Shown: positions 42,935 to 51,869, counted from the stretch's first letter. The stretch: DNA of 64,000 nucleotides from Allorhizobium paknamense (GCF_030815125.1 NZ_JAUSWH010000001.1:558001-622000), one strand, 5' to 3'. Notes: a model not told the origin generated them from the letters alone. Program-made: numbers and translations.

Positions 42935-44596
42935 ATGAGCGAGATGGAATTGCCCGAGCGCGAGAGCATGGAATTCGACGTGGTGATCGTCGGGGCGGGT
43001 CCTGCCGGTCTTTCGGCGGCGATCCGGCTGAAGCAGGTCAATCCCGAGCTTTCCGTCGTCGTTCTCGAGAAGGGCGCGGAGGTCGGCGCGCATATTCTCT
43101 CTGGCGCCGTGGTCGATCCGGTGGGCGTGGACCTGCTCATTCCCGGCTGGCGTGAAGAGGCCGACCATCCTTTCAAGACGGCGGTGACGGACGATCATTT
43201 CCTGTTCCTGGGGCCTGCCGGCTCCATTCGCCTGCCAAACGCCTTCATGCCGCCGCTGATGAGCAATCACGGCAACTACATCGTCTCGCTCGGCAATGTC
43301 TGTCGGTGGCTGGGCGCCCATGCCGAAGCGCTGGGCGTGGAAATCTATCCGGGTTTTGCCGCCACGGAACTGCTCTATAATGACGAAGGCGCGGTGATCG
43401 GCGTCGCCACCGGCGACATGGGCATCGAGCGCAATGGCGAACCCGGCCCGAACTATACGCGCGGCATGGCGCTTCTCGGCAAATATGTGCTGATCGGCGA
43501 AGGCGTTCGCGGCTCGCTGGCCAAGCAACTGATCGCCAAATTCAATCTGGCGAAGGACAGCGACGTCCAGAAATTCGGCATCGGCATCAAGGAACTCTGG
43601 CAGGTCAGGCCGGAAAACCATAAGCCCGGGCTGGTGCAGCACTCCTTCGGCTGGCCGCTGGACATGAAGACGGGCGGAGGCTCCTTCCTCTACCACCTGG
43701 AAGACAATATGGTGGCGGTGGGCTTCGTGGTGCATCTCAACTACAAGAACCCCTATCTCTATCCCTTCGAGGAATTCCAGCGCTTCAAGACGCATCCGGC
43801 CATTCGCGGCACCTTCGAGGGGGCAAAGCGCCTGTCCTACGGTGCGCGCGCCATTACCGAAGGCGGGTTCCAGTCGGTTCCGAAGCTCTCCTTCCCCGGC
43901 GGGGCGCTGCTCGGCTGTTCGGCGGGTTTCGTCAACGTGCCGCGTATCAAGGGCTCCCACAATGCCGTACTCTCCGGCATCATGGCCGCCAACAGCATTG
44001 CCGAGGCGATTGCGGCGGGCCGCGCCAATGACGAGCCGGTGGAAATCGAAAACCAGTGGCGCGACAGCCTGATCGGCACCGATCTGAAGCGGGTGCGCAA
44101 TGTCAAGCCGCTCTGGTCACGCTTCGGCACCGCCATCGGCGTGGCGCTGGGCGGCCTCGACATGTGGACCAACCAGCTTTTCGGCGCGTCATTCTTCGGC
44201 ACCCTGAAGCATGGCAAGACCGATGCCGAAAGCCTGGAACCGGCGGCGCAGCACAAGAAGATCGACTATCCCAAGCCGGATGGCGTGCTGACCTTCGACC
44301 GGCTCTCTTCCGTCTTCCTCTCCAACACCAATCACGAGGAAGACCAGCCGGTGCACCTCAAGGTGAAGGATATGGAGTTGCAGAAACGCTCCGAGCACGA
44401 CATCTATGCAGGCCCGTCCACGCGCTACTGTCCCGCCGGGGTCTATGAATGGGTGGAAAAGGAAGGCGAGCCGACCTTCGTGATCAACGCCCAGAACTGC
44501 GTGCACTGCAAGACCTGCGACATCAAGGACCCGAACCAGAACATCACCTGGGTTCCGCCCCAAGGCGGCGAAGGACCTGTTTATCCGAATATGTAG
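42935..44596 (+). CDS. Electron-transfer flavoprotein-ubiquinone oxidoreductase
   Basis: A 553-residue inner-membrane-associated flavoprotein that moves electrons from ETF to ubiquinone during fatty-acid and amino-acid oxidation. The FAD motif VVIVGAGPAGLSAAIRL is at residues 14-30. The C-terminal domain binds one [4Fe-4S] cluster through the cysteine in RYCPAGVYEW and three in NCVHCKTCD. Length matches ETFDH. I use the ATG at 42935, six bases after GGAGG, rather than the one at 42929. ETF alpha and beta genes are not in the window. Confidence 0.94.
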   Translation: MSEMELPERESMEFDVVIVGAGPAGLSAAIRLKQVNPELSVVVLEKGAEVGAHILSGAVVDPVGVDLLIPGWREEADHPFKTAVTDDHFLFLGPAGSIRLPNAFMPPLMSNHGNYIVSLGNVCRWLGAHAEALGVEIYPGFAATELLYNDEGAVIGVATGDMGIERNGEPGPNYTRGMALLGKYVLIGEGVRGSLAKQLIAKFNLAKDSDVQKFGIGIKELWQVRPENHKPGLVQHSFGWPLDMKTGGGSFLYHLEDNMVAVGFVVHLNYKNPYLYPFEEFQRFKTHPAIRGTFEGAKRLSYGARAITEGGFQSVPKLSFPGGALLGCSAGFVNVPRIKGSHNAVLSGIMAANSIAEAIAAGRANDEPVEIENQWRDSLIGTDLKRVRNVKPLWSRFGTAIGVALGGLDMWTNQLFGASFFGTLKHGKTDAESLEPAAQHKKIDYPKPDGVLTFDRLSSVFLSNTNHEEDQPVHLKVKDMELQKRSEHDIYAGPSTRYCPAGVYEWVEKEGEPTFVINAQNCVHCKTCDIKDPNQNITWVPPQGGEGPVYPNM

Positions 44597-44661
44597 TATT
44601 CGGGGAAATAGGGCCGCACGGACATTTGCAAACAAAATCGGGCTGTTGCCCCTTCAAAAAT

Positions 44662-44708
44662 GAGAGCGGTTCAGCGTTTTTCGAAAACACTGAACCGCTC
44701 TCTGTTTT
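44662..44708. terminator. Hairpin terminator between ETF-QO and tyrosinase genes
   Basis: GAGAGCGGTTCAG (44662-44674) pairs perfectly with CTGAACCGCTCTC (44690-44702), followed by TGTTTTT. The GAGCGGTTCAG arm is also found in the repeat at 28188, so the terminator may derive from a repeat. Confidence 0.82.
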
Positions 44709-46244
44709 TCAGCGCAATTGAACCTCAATACCGCCCTTGATCTGCGGGGCAGAGCCGAGCTTCACCTTGCCCACCGGCACGAGCGTGACCGAGGCCGCAG
44801 CCAATTGGTCGGCCGAGATCGCGTTCGACTGCACGAGCCTGCTGATATCGAAGGTCACATCTTCCGATGCATCGCCTGCCATGGCGTGGCCTGCATGCGG
44901 ATCGCTGCCTCCGTGAGAGCCGTGTTTGATGAGGCTGAAGAAGTTCAGCACCCCGGCATAACGCCTGACGGATTGACCATCGGCGGTATTTTTCACTTCC
45001 AGATAGACCTTGAACAGCGCACCGGGATTTTCATTGGCGGTGATGTTTTTGAGGATAATAACAACCCGCTGCGCGGAGCCGCCGGTGGCCTGAAGACGGC
45101 TGTTCGCTTCGGCCTGCTGCTGGACAACTGGCGCAAGCGGCAGCGTGATTGGCTGATCGCCCAAGGCAATGCCGTCCTGTGTGGTGGAGACCTTTGCGGC
45201 GGCTTCCGGTGTTACCTGCGCGACAAGGAGCGGCTTGGCAAGCGCTGCAACAGGCACAGACGTCTTGGCTGGCGGTTCGGGAAGGTCTTCATAATCATAG
45301 GGCAGCGTAGCGATATCGGCCACGGAACTGAAGGACGGGTTCTGCGCCGTGCCCTGTGGGGTCGGAAACACAAAATGGATGTCCTGCCAGTTCGTCCCAC
45401 CCGTCTCCGAGGGATTTTTTCCTCCCAGCACGCTCCAGTTATACCAGATACGGTCAATATTGCAGTGGTGAAGCCAGAATACCGGATCCTTGGCCGCCCA
45501 AGGCACCACGCCCATGTTGGTTTCGCCATTCCCGGTCAGAACATGCACCATGCCATGCAGATTATCGTCAAGCTGATCACAGAATTCCGAATAGGGAACC
45601 CCTGCCATCGGCGGCAGGACCAACGGATTTTCATCACCCGGATAGTACTTGTTCAGCGGTTCGCCAGCGTTCACATCCGCCGTCTGATCTTCGGAACTGT
45701 CCAGATTCCGGTCGATGACGAACAACGGTGCCCATTTGGGGTCATTCATACTGGCCTTCTGGAACTGCGGCGGAATGGAATATTGGGCGGGATTGGTGTA
45801 ATCCCAATAGGGCAGCGTGAATTCCGCTACGCCGGAAACTTGCCGGATGATTTCCTCGAACTGCAGGACGTAGAGCCGATGCCAGGGGAGAAAATAATCC
45901 CCCGGCTGCCCCTTGGAATGCGGTTGGCATGTCCACCAACTGGCCAGCGCCAGATCGCGGTTCTTGGAAGGGACATTGCCATAAACTTCATTGATGACGA
46001 CGGCCTTGTCGGTCGGCGCAGCATGAATGAACCACTGGAATGTCCAGGACAGCGGGTCCTGATCGCTCAGCGTTTTCATTTTGTTGACGGCCCTGGCGTA
46101 GATGGCCAGCATTTTCTGGCCCTTCTCGCTGGAAACATTATAGCGCGTGCGCTTGATCTTGGTCTTCGCTTCGCCATCCACCGGCAGCAGCGATGCCGCG
46201 ACCGCGGCCATGGATGATAAAAGCACTGTTCTACGATCGATCAT
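44709..46244 (-). CDS. Tyrosinase (polyphenol oxidase)
   Basis: A 511-residue type-3 copper enzyme that oxidises mono- and diphenols and makes melanin precursors. Likely CuA ligands are H74 (WFIH), H109 and H122 (FLPWHR); likely CuB ligands are H230, H234 (LHGMVH) and H260 (FWLHHCNIDR). The N terminus MIDRRTVLLSS has a twin arginine before a hydrophobic stretch, so Tat export is possible. A C-terminal domain of about 140 residues includes a His/Met-rich loop (441-455, HGSHGGSDPHAGHAM) that may bind copper. Rhizobial melA tyrosinases are similar in size. No caddie gene is adjacent. Confidence 0.93.
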   Translation of the reverse strand: MIDRRTVLLSSMAAVAASLLPVDGEAKTKIKRTRYNVSSEKGQKMLAIYARAVNKMKTLSDQDPLSWTFQWFIHAAPTDKAVVINEVYGNVPSKNRDLALASWWTCQPHSKGQPGDYFLPWHRLYVLQFEEIIRQVSGVAEFTLPYWDYTNPAQYSIPPQFQKASMNDPKWAPLFVIDRNLDSSEDQTADVNAGEPLNKYYPGDENPLVLPPMAGVPYSEFCDQLDDNLHGMVHVLTGNGETNMGVVPWAAKDPVFWLHHCNIDRIWYNWSVLGGKNPSETGGTNWQDIHFVFPTPQGTAQNPSFSSVADIATLPYDYEDLPEPPAKTSVPVAALAKPLLVAQVTPEAAAKVSTTQDGIALGDQPITLPLAPVVQQQAEANSRLQATGGSAQRVVIILKNITANENPGALFKVYLEVKNTADGQSVRRYAGVLNFFSLIKHGSHGGSDPHAGHAMAGDASEDVTFDISRLVQSNAISADQLAAASVTLVPVGKVKLGSAPQIKGGIEVQLR

Positions 46245-46437
46245 GAAATCCCCACCTCAAATAGAAAAAACGCCCCATAAGTTGCATTATTCCTTATAAA
46301 AACAATCCTGAATTTGAAGGGGTATTTCAGAAAATTCGTAGGCACGTAAATAGATATTTCTCCTTTGTAATCGCTTTAAAAGCAGGTAGTAGAGCGGGAC
46401 CTTTTCAGCACAGATCAAGCTTCGGAAATTGAGTGCC

Positions 46438-47541
46438 ATGGCCGTCGAAACAGCATCCGTAGATTTCACTTTCCATCCGAACAGCAACCCCATGCCGGAG
46501 GCAGACCGCCTCAAGGCCTTTGAGAACCTGGGCTTTGGTACGCTGTTTTCCGATCATATGGCGGTGATCCGCTGGAGCATGGATCGCGGCTGGCATGGGG
46601 CGGAAATTACGGCGCGGGCGCCCTTCCCTGTCGATCCGGCTTCTGCCGTGCTGCATTATGCCCAGGAAATCTTCGAGGGCATGAAGGCCTATCGTAGCGC
46701 CGAGGGCAAGGCCGTGCTGTTCCGCCCGGAAGAGAACGCCCGCCGTTTCAATGAATCGGCCCGCCGCATGTCCATGCCGGAGCTTCCGGAAGACCTGTTC
46801 CTGCAAGCGGTGGAAAAGCTGGTGCAGGCGGATGCCAAGTGGATCCCGACGGGTGAAGGCAGCCTTTATCTTCGCCCGTTCATGTTTGCGTCGGAAGCCT
46901 TTCTCGGTGTGCGCCCGGCCCGGGAGTATATCTTCTGCGTCATCGCCTCGCCGGTCGGCCCCTATTTCAAGGGTGGCGCCAAGCCCGTCACCATCTGGGC
47001 CACGGCCAAATACACCCGCGCCGCGCCGGGCGGCACGGGTGCGGCCAAGTGCGGCGGCAATTATGCCGCAAGCCTTGTTGCCCAGGCAGAGGCCCAGGCC
47101 CAGGGCTGCGATCAGGTGGTGTTTCTCGACGCTGCGGAGCATAAATGGGTTGAAGAACTAGGCGGCATGAATGTCTTCTTCGTCATGGATGACGGATCGC
47201 TGGTCACCCCGCCGCTCGGCGGCACCATTCTGCCCGGCATTACCCGCAATTCCTTGATCACGCTGGCCCGCGACGAAGGGCTGACCGTGCATGAACGGCC
47301 CTATTCCTTCGAGGACTGGAAGGCCGATGCCGAAAGCGGCAAGGTAAAGGAAGCCTTCGCCTGCGGCACCGCCGCCGTGGTGGCCGGCATCGGCACGGTG
47401 AAGTTTCCGGGCGGAGAATTCAAGATCAATGGCGGCGAGACCGGCGAGGTCACGCTGAAGCTGCGCGAAAAGCTGGTCAGCATCCAGCGCGGCCAGAGCA
47501 ACGACCAGCACAACTGGGTTCAGGCCATTCCGGGTCTCTGA
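46438..47541 (+). CDS. ilvE: Branched-chain amino acid aminotransferase
   Basis: A 367-residue fold-type IV PLP enzyme for the last step of leucine, isoleucine and valine synthesis and the first of their breakdown. The Schiff-base lysine is in GGTGAAKCGGNYAASL. The conserved ALHYAQEIFEGMKAYR-like block (VLHYAQEIFEGMKAYR) and LPGITRNSLI are present. It belongs to the longer BCAT type (BCAT_beta). I use the ATG at 46438. An excellent terminator follows. The upstream 190 bases are AT-rich and hold the promoters of this gene and tyrosinase. Confidence 0.94.
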   Translation: MAVETASVDFTFHPNSNPMPEADRLKAFENLGFGTLFSDHMAVIRWSMDRGWHGAEITARAPFPVDPASAVLHYAQEIFEGMKAYRSAEGKAVLFRPEENARRFNESARRMSMPELPEDLFLQAVEKLVQADAKWIPTGEGSLYLRPFMFASEAFLGVRPAREYIFCVIASPVGPYFKGGAKPVTIWATAKYTRAAPGGTGAAKCGGNYAASLVAQAEAQAQGCDQVVFLDAAEHKWVEELGGMNVFFVMDDGSLVTPPLGGTILPGITRNSLITLARDEGLTVHERPYSFEDWKADAESGKVKEAFACGTAAVVAGIGTVKFPGGEFKINGGETGEVTLKLREKLVSIQRGQSNDQHNWVQAIPGL

Positions 47542-47560
47542 TCAAATCAGGATTTTCACG

Positions 47561-47604
47561 AGCGCCGATGCAGCGGGCAACCGCTGCATCGGCGCTCTGC
47601 TTTT
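47561..47604 (+). terminator. Intrinsic terminator after ilvE
   Basis: A perfect 16-bp stem (47561-47576 with 47581-47596) with loop GCAA, followed by CTGCTTTT. It separates ilvE from the Hsp70-like gene only 24 bases further on. Confidence 0.92.
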
Positions 47605-47627
47605 GAAATTTTATGAGGATAAAAATT

Positions 47628-48923
47628 ATGTCCGACGCCCTGGGACTGGATTTCGGCACCACCAATACCGTGCTGGCCGTGGCCGATGATGCGCTCTCCA
47701 CCCATTCGGTGCGGTTTACGTCCGCGGCGGGCGAAACTGACAGCATGCGCACCGCCCTTTCCTTCATGAAAGATGCCCAGCTTGGCGCACGCGCGCTCAA
47801 GGTGGAGGCAGGCCAGGCGGCGATCCGCCAGTTCATCGACAATCCTGGCGAATGCCGCTTCCTGCAATCGATCAAGACCTTCGCCGCCTCGCCGCTTTTC
47901 CAGGCGACGCTGGTGCATGCACGGCGCTTCGAGTTCGAGGATCTGATGGAAGTGTTCCTCAGGCGGCTGGAAGCCTATGCGGGCGATGGCTGGCCCACCG
48001 CCGTCAAGCGCATTGTGGCGGGACGGCCGGTGCATTTTGCCGGTGCTTCGCCCGATGCGGAACTGGCGCTCAGACGTTATAATGAAGCGCTGACGCGGCT
48101 GGGCTTCCCGGAAATCCATTATGTCTATGAGCCGGTGGCGGCTGCCTTCTATTTCGCCCAGCACTTGCAAAAGGATGCGACCGTGCTGGTAGCCGATTTC
48201 GGCGGCGGCACCACCGACTATTCGCTGATCCGCTTCGAGCGCCAGGCGGGCAAGCTTTCGGCGACCCCGGTCGGCTATTCCGGCGTGGGGCTGGCAGGCG
48301 ACCAGTTCGATGCGCGCATCATCGAGCATCTGGTGGCGCCGGAAATCGGTAAGGGCAGCCAGTTCAAGAGCTTCGACAAGGTGCTGGATGTGCCGAGCAA
48401 TTATTACACCAGCTTTTCGCGCTGGAACCAGCTCTCCGTCTTCAAGACCTCGCGGGAGTTTCAGGATCTGAAGCAATTGCTGCGGCAATCGCTGGAGCCG
48501 GAAAAGCTGGAACTCTTCATCGATCTTGTGGAGCATGATGAAGGCTATCCGCTTTATCAGGCGGTCTCGGCCACGAAGATGGCGCTATCCTCCCAGGAGG
48601 AAGCCGAGTTTCATTTCAGCCCGCTGGGCAAGGCCGGTCGCAAGATGGTCAAGCGCCAGGACTTCGAAGGCTGGATCGCTGCCGACGTGGCGCGCATTGA
48701 AGAAGCGCTGGATGAGGTTCTGGCCAAGACCGACACCCCGGCAGGCAGCATCGACAAGGTGTTTCTCACCGGCGGCACCTCTTTCGTGCCCGCCGTCCGC
48801 ACCATCTTTACCCGCCGCTTCGAGGCCGACCGCATCGAAACCGGCGGCGAGCTGGTGTCCATCGCCCATGGTCTGGCCCTGATCGGGCGGCGGGACGATA
48901 TTGGCATGTGGACGGCGCAGTGA
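47628..48923 (+). CDS. Hsp70/actin-fold ATPase, YegD-like
   Basis: A 431-residue protein with the Hsp70 nucleotide-binding fold and no peptide-binding domain. Phosphate loop 1 is LDFGTTNT (residues 6-13), phosphate loop 2 is VADFGGGTTDYS (about 189-200), and the adenosine motif is VFLTGGTSFVPAV (about 380-392). It matches the YegD-type putative chaperones. Translation starts at the ATG at 47628 with GAGGA upstream. Clients and co-chaperones are unknown. The next gene follows after 39 bases on the same strand and may be co-transcribed. Confidence 0.88.
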   Translation: MSDALGLDFGTTNTVLAVADDALSTHSVRFTSAAGETDSMRTALSFMKDAQLGARALKVEAGQAAIRQFIDNPGECRFLQSIKTFAASPLFQATLVHARRFEFEDLMEVFLRRLEAYAGDGWPTAVKRIVAGRPVHFAGASPDAELALRRYNEALTRLGFPEIHYVYEPVAAAFYFAQHLQKDATVLVADFGGGTTDYSLIRFERQAGKLSATPVGYSGVGLAGDQFDARIIEHLVAPEIGKGSQFKSFDKVLDVPSNYYTSFSRWNQLSVFKTSREFQDLKQLLRQSLEPEKLELFIDLVEHDEGYPLYQAVSATKMALSSQEEAEFHFSPLGKAGRKMVKRQDFEGWIAADVARIEEALDEVLAKTDTPAGSIDKVFLTGGTSFVPAVRTIFTRRFEADRIETGGELVSIAHGLALIGRRDDIGMWTAQ

Positions 48924-48962
48924 CCGGTTCCAACGCCGCTCTGCCTCCTGTAAAGTGACGAT

Positions 48963-49853
48963 ATGATCCAGCCGAGCGACATGACCGCCGCCGAACTTGC
49001 TGCCCTTCTCGCCTTTCACGCCGATGCTGGCGTGGACTGGCTGCTGGAAGAGGTGGCGGTGGATCGCGTGGCGGAATTTGCTGCGGAAAAGCAGGCGCGT
49101 GGCGCGCGGCAGCCGGCTCAACCGCCCGCAAGGGAGGCTACCCCTTCCGCATCCTCCAATGGACCCCAGAGCCGGGCAACGCCGGAGCGCAGCCCGCCGC
49201 CACGTCCACAGCCCACCACGCCCATCGTCATTCCCGATGACAAGGCCATTGCCGATGCGCGCTTTGCCGCCGAAAGCGCCCGCTCGCTTGAAGAGTTACG
49301 GGCGGCGCTGGAAAGCTTTGCAGGGTGCAATCTCAAGGCCAGCGCCCGCTCTACTCTGTTTGCCGAGGGCTCGGCCAAAAGCGGCGTCATGATTATCGGC
49401 CCCATGCCCTCCGCCGATGACGATCGCGAGGGACTGGCTTTCTCCGGCCGTGCAGGGACGTTGCTCGACCGCATGCTGCAATCCATTGGCCTTGCCCGGC
49501 AGGATGTGCTTTTGACCACCGCCATTCCCTGGCGTCCGCCGGGCAACCGCGTCCCCTCTCCTGCCGAAGCGGACATTTGCCGACCCTTTATCGAACGGCA
49601 AATTGCCCTTTCCGAGCCAAAGGCGGTGCTGCTGCTCGGTAATTTCACCGCCCGGTTTTTTCTCGCGCCGCAGGCTACCATTCATGCCGTGCGCGGCCAG
49701 TGGCGCGAACTCGCCGCAGGCGGCCATACGAGCCCGGTCATGGCCACCTTTCACCCGCAGGAACTGTTGCTGGCCCCCGCCACCAAGGCGCTGGCCTGGC
49801 AGGATCTTCTGACCTTCCGCCAGGAACTGCGCAGCAGAGGTATTCAGGGTTAA
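48963..49853 (+). CDS. Uracil-DNA-glycosylase-superfamily protein with altered motifs
   Basis: A 296-residue protein. The N-terminal third is Pro/Ala-rich and probably disordered; the C-terminal part is a family 4-like UDG fold (LAFSGRAGTLLDRML, RPPGNRVPSPAEADICRPF, FHPQELL). In family 4, four cysteines hold a [4Fe-4S] cluster. Here only C122 and C206 remain; F119 and W190 occupy the other two places. Motif A reads GPMPSADDD instead of GEAPGxxED, and the HPS motif is HPQ. It may be an alphaproteobacterial subgroup without the cluster, or a protein that binds rather than cleaves uracil DNA. Confidence 0.78.
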   Translation: MIQPSDMTAAELAALLAFHADAGVDWLLEEVAVDRVAEFAAEKQARGARQPAQPPAREATPSASSNGPQSRATPERSPPPRPQPTTPIVIPDDKAIADARFAAESARSLEELRAALESFAGCNLKASARSTLFAEGSAKSGVMIIGPMPSADDDREGLAFSGRAGTLLDRMLQSIGLARQDVLLTTAIPWRPPGNRVPSPAEADICRPFIERQIALSEPKAVLLLGNFTARFFLAPQATIHAVRGQWRELAAGGHTSPVMATFHPQELLLAPATKALAWQDLLTFRQELRSRGIQG

Positions 49854-49976
49854 CATGCCTTAACCCTGAATTGCGGCTGGCGCATATCAGTCATCCGATC
49901 AGAACGATTGAAATATTGATGTTGCGCTGCAATATTAGGAACGTCTTGGGAGGAAGCCGAATCAGGAACCAGGACG

Positions 49977-50162
49977 ATGAGCCGCAATCGCAATCCGTTG
50001 CACAGCAACTTTGAAAATCTCCGCCTTGCCGGGCCTCACCGCCGCCATGGCCATCACAGAAGCGTCTTTGCCGCGACAGAACAATTGACCGGTCGCGTCT
50101 GGGCCAAGCTTGATGAATTGCGGCTTCTCGGCCTTCATGGCCAATCCTTGCGCGCCGGATAG
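49977..50162 (+). CDS. Doubtful 61-residue ORF
   Basis: A short basic frame starting MSRNRNPLHSN with an AGGACG sequence a few bases before it. No family is recognised. Codon use is not clearly different from chance frames in GC-rich DNA. It is listed because the next small ORF in the same strand and region looks real. Confidence 0.22.
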   Translation: MSRNRNPLHSNFENLRLAGPHRRHGHHRSVFAATEQLTGRVWAKLDELRLLGLHGQSLRAG

Positions 50163-50227
50163 CGCTCTGATCGAGTGCCCGTTCAGAATATCCGCCTCCC
50201 GAATAGCTTTGTCGTGGTGTGCGCCTA

Positions 50228-50287
50228 AAGCATTGTCCCGAGAAAAGTGGAATCCGGTTTTCCGTCCGGAAATGCGTAAAAACACAC
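50228..50287. repeat. Family A (RIME-like) repeat, partial
   Basis: AAAGCATTGTCCCGAGAAAA through GGAAATGCGTAAAAACAC; only the first arm of the family A element is present. It lies just ahead of the small ORF at 50313. Confidence 0.75.
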
Positions 50288-50312
50288 TATGTAACGCCCC
50301 GAGGAATGAAAC

Positions 50313-50453
50313 ATGAAAACCCGCTTCAAGCCGTTGAACAGCCTTCGCCAGACCTTTGAACAGATCGGAGCCGCCGTTGGCATTGCCGCCGAATATCGCA
50401 ATGCCGGTCGTCACCAGAATGATGGCAAAGCCAAGAGCGGCATTCCGCTCTAA
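50313..50453 (+). CDS. Conserved-looking 46-residue basic protein
   Basis: A small frame with a good ribosome site (CCGAGGAATG) before the ATG at 50313. The product starts MKTRFKPLNSLRQTFEQI, continues with a hydrophobic/amphipathic helix (GAAVGIAAEYR) and ends with a charged tail. I have an impression of similar short proteins in Rhizobiaceae but cannot name a family. It lies between a partial family A repeat and a 264-bp palindromic element. Confidence 0.5.
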   Translation: MKTRFKPLNSLRQTFEQIGAAVGIAAEYRNAGRHQNDGKAKSGIPL

Positions 50454-50480
50454 ATCTTTCTTTCGTCCATGTCTGCTCTA

Positions 50481-50744
50481 GGGTCAAAACTCAATCAGGA
50501 TGGGTGTTCTGTTGAACGGGATGGGATTGAATGGCAGCGAACAAGCGCAAGGCAAGGCCCTGAGGCCTTGTCGAGCATTGTTCGCAATCAGGCGGCCCAT
50601 CCCGCTCAACCCTTCGGGCAAGGCGTATTTTGCGCCTGCGGGCGTCGGAAAGGTTTGAAAATGATCGGCATTTCCTGCACCTTTCCTCCTACTCAGACAC
50701 AAAATACGCCTTGCAGAACACCCATCCTGATTGAGTTTTGACCC
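50481..50744. mobile_element. 264-bp palindromic element with perfect 31-bp terminal inverted repeats
   Basis: The ends 50481-50511 and 50714-50744 are perfect inverted repeats beginning GGGTCAAAACTCAATC. TA flanks both sides (50479-50480, 50745-50746), a likely 2-bp target duplication. Inside are two independent hairpins: hairpin I with CGGGATGGG/CCCATCCCG (50517/50596), GCGAACAA/TTGTTCGC (50537/50578) and CAAGGCC/GGCCTTG; and hairpin II with a perfect 15-bp stem GCAAGGCGTATTTTG (50618-50632) with 50700-50714, capped by GGAAAGGT/ACCTTTCC. No protein is encoded. It looks like a MITE or a mobile structured RNA-coding element. Confidence 0.75.
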
Positions 50745-50851
50745 TAAAGCATGTCGCGCAAAAGTGTGCAGCGGTTTTGCGAGAACGACATGCGTTAAAT
50801 GAAGAAGGTAAAGCACGTTGCATGAGGCTGATAAGCCGCAACGGGCTTTAG
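50745..50851. repeat. Family A' palindromic repeat
   Basis: TAAAGCATGTCGCGCAAAAG...GCGAGAACGACATGCG forms the first palindrome, and AAAGCACGTTGCATGAGGC...GCCGCAACGGGCTTT the second. It abuts the 264-bp element directly, which appears to have inserted at the TA on its left border. Confidence 0.82.
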
Positions 50852-50868
50852 TGGACTTATCACTCTGA

Positions 50869-50903
50869 GAGCGTTTCACCAAAACAGTGAGACGCTCCTT
50901 TTT
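50869..50903. terminator. Hairpin terminator
   Basis: GAGCGTTTCAC (50869-50879) pairs with GTGAGACGCTC (50887-50897, one wobble), followed by CTTTTT. It lies in the gap facing the convergent gene at 50967. Confidence 0.75.
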
Positions 50904-50966
50904 ATTGTCGGCAAAGACGGCTTCACTGCCCGGAGATACAGACCTCAGGCAGCATCCATCACCAGT

Positions 50967-51869
50967 TCACCCTTTTCCATGCGTCATCAGCGCCGCTTCA
51001 AAGGCAGCGTCGAGATGGATGGACTTCACGGCCTGCCAGGCGGCATATTCCCGAATGTAATCCGCCGAAATCAGCAGATGCCCCTTGGCGCCCTCCTTGG
51101 TGCTCAGGCACTGTGCCTGCATGGCGCGGCGGCACAGCCGTTGCAGATGGGTGCGTGACATCAGAAAGGTCGCCGCAAGCCGGGGCAAGTCCACAAAGCC
51201 AAGATCATACCAGCCATTGACCGCATGGCCGCCATTGGCCTTGCAGGCATGCCCTGCACGGATCAACAGATCATCCATCACCAGACCGCCCGCCTCCGTC
51301 CACTGAAACAGGCCCACGCGCTGCGACGGCTCCCGCCAGCGCGGATCGGCAATGCAGCGCCACGCCATGTCTGCCTGAACGATGGGCAGGAGGCCAGGAT
51401 GCGCCAGGGCGGTTTCCACGCGATTGCCGCCATCCACGGCATCCAGCACGTCGAGATTGACCAGACACCAGTTCCGCATCGCCTCCTTGCTGGCGGCCGT
51501 CGCTTCGTAGCGACGCGGGCGCATGTTCTCCGGCCCGGCGATGAAAATGAACCGGTAAATCAGCATCTGCTGAAGAAAATTCAGCGCCGTGTTGCGGCTG
51601 GCAATGCGCGCCTCACCCACCACCTGCTTGAAGCGGCCCGCCGTCAGGCCGTGCCTTTCCGTTCCCGGTTCATGCTCCATCTGCAAGGCAAAACCGATCT
51701 GGCAGAGCAGCCATCGCTGATGGGAACCCAACACACGCGCCAGTCGAGGATTTTCATCGAACTGCTGCCGCAAACGCTGCGCCATGACCATAAGGGCTTT
51801 GGTAAATTCCGGCGAAACGGAAAGTCTCTCAACTGACAAGGCCATCGCATACCTGGAATTCAAACGCAT
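50967..51869 (-). CDS. Unrecognised 300-residue protein
   Basis: I do not recognise this family. The frame is clean, with typical codon use. The N-terminal half is helix-rich (FTKALMVMAQRLRQQF, FKQVVGEARIASRNTALNFL) and could include a winged-helix or MarR-like fold; the segment FLMSRTHLQRLCRRAMQ near residue 240 resembles a second helix-turn-helix. There is no signal peptide and no clear membrane segment. A regulator is possible, but this is inference. An alternative start is the ATG at 51845, since the one at 51869 lacks a ribosome site. The upstream DNA is AT-rich. Confidence 0.6.
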   Translation of the reverse strand: MRLNSRYAMALSVERLSVSPEFTKALMVMAQRLRQQFDENPRLARVLGSHQRWLLCQIGFALQMEHEPGTERHGLTAGRFKQVVGEARIASRNTALNFLQQMLIYRFIFIAGPENMRPRRYEATAASKEAMRNWCLVNLDVLDAVDGGNRVETALAHPGLLPIVQADMAWRCIADPRWREPSQRVGLFQWTEAGGLVMDDLLIRAGHACKANGGHAVNGWYDLGFVDLPRLAATFLMSRTHLQRLCRRAMQAQCLSTKEGAKGHLLISADYIREYAAWQAVKSIHLDAAFEAALMTHGKG

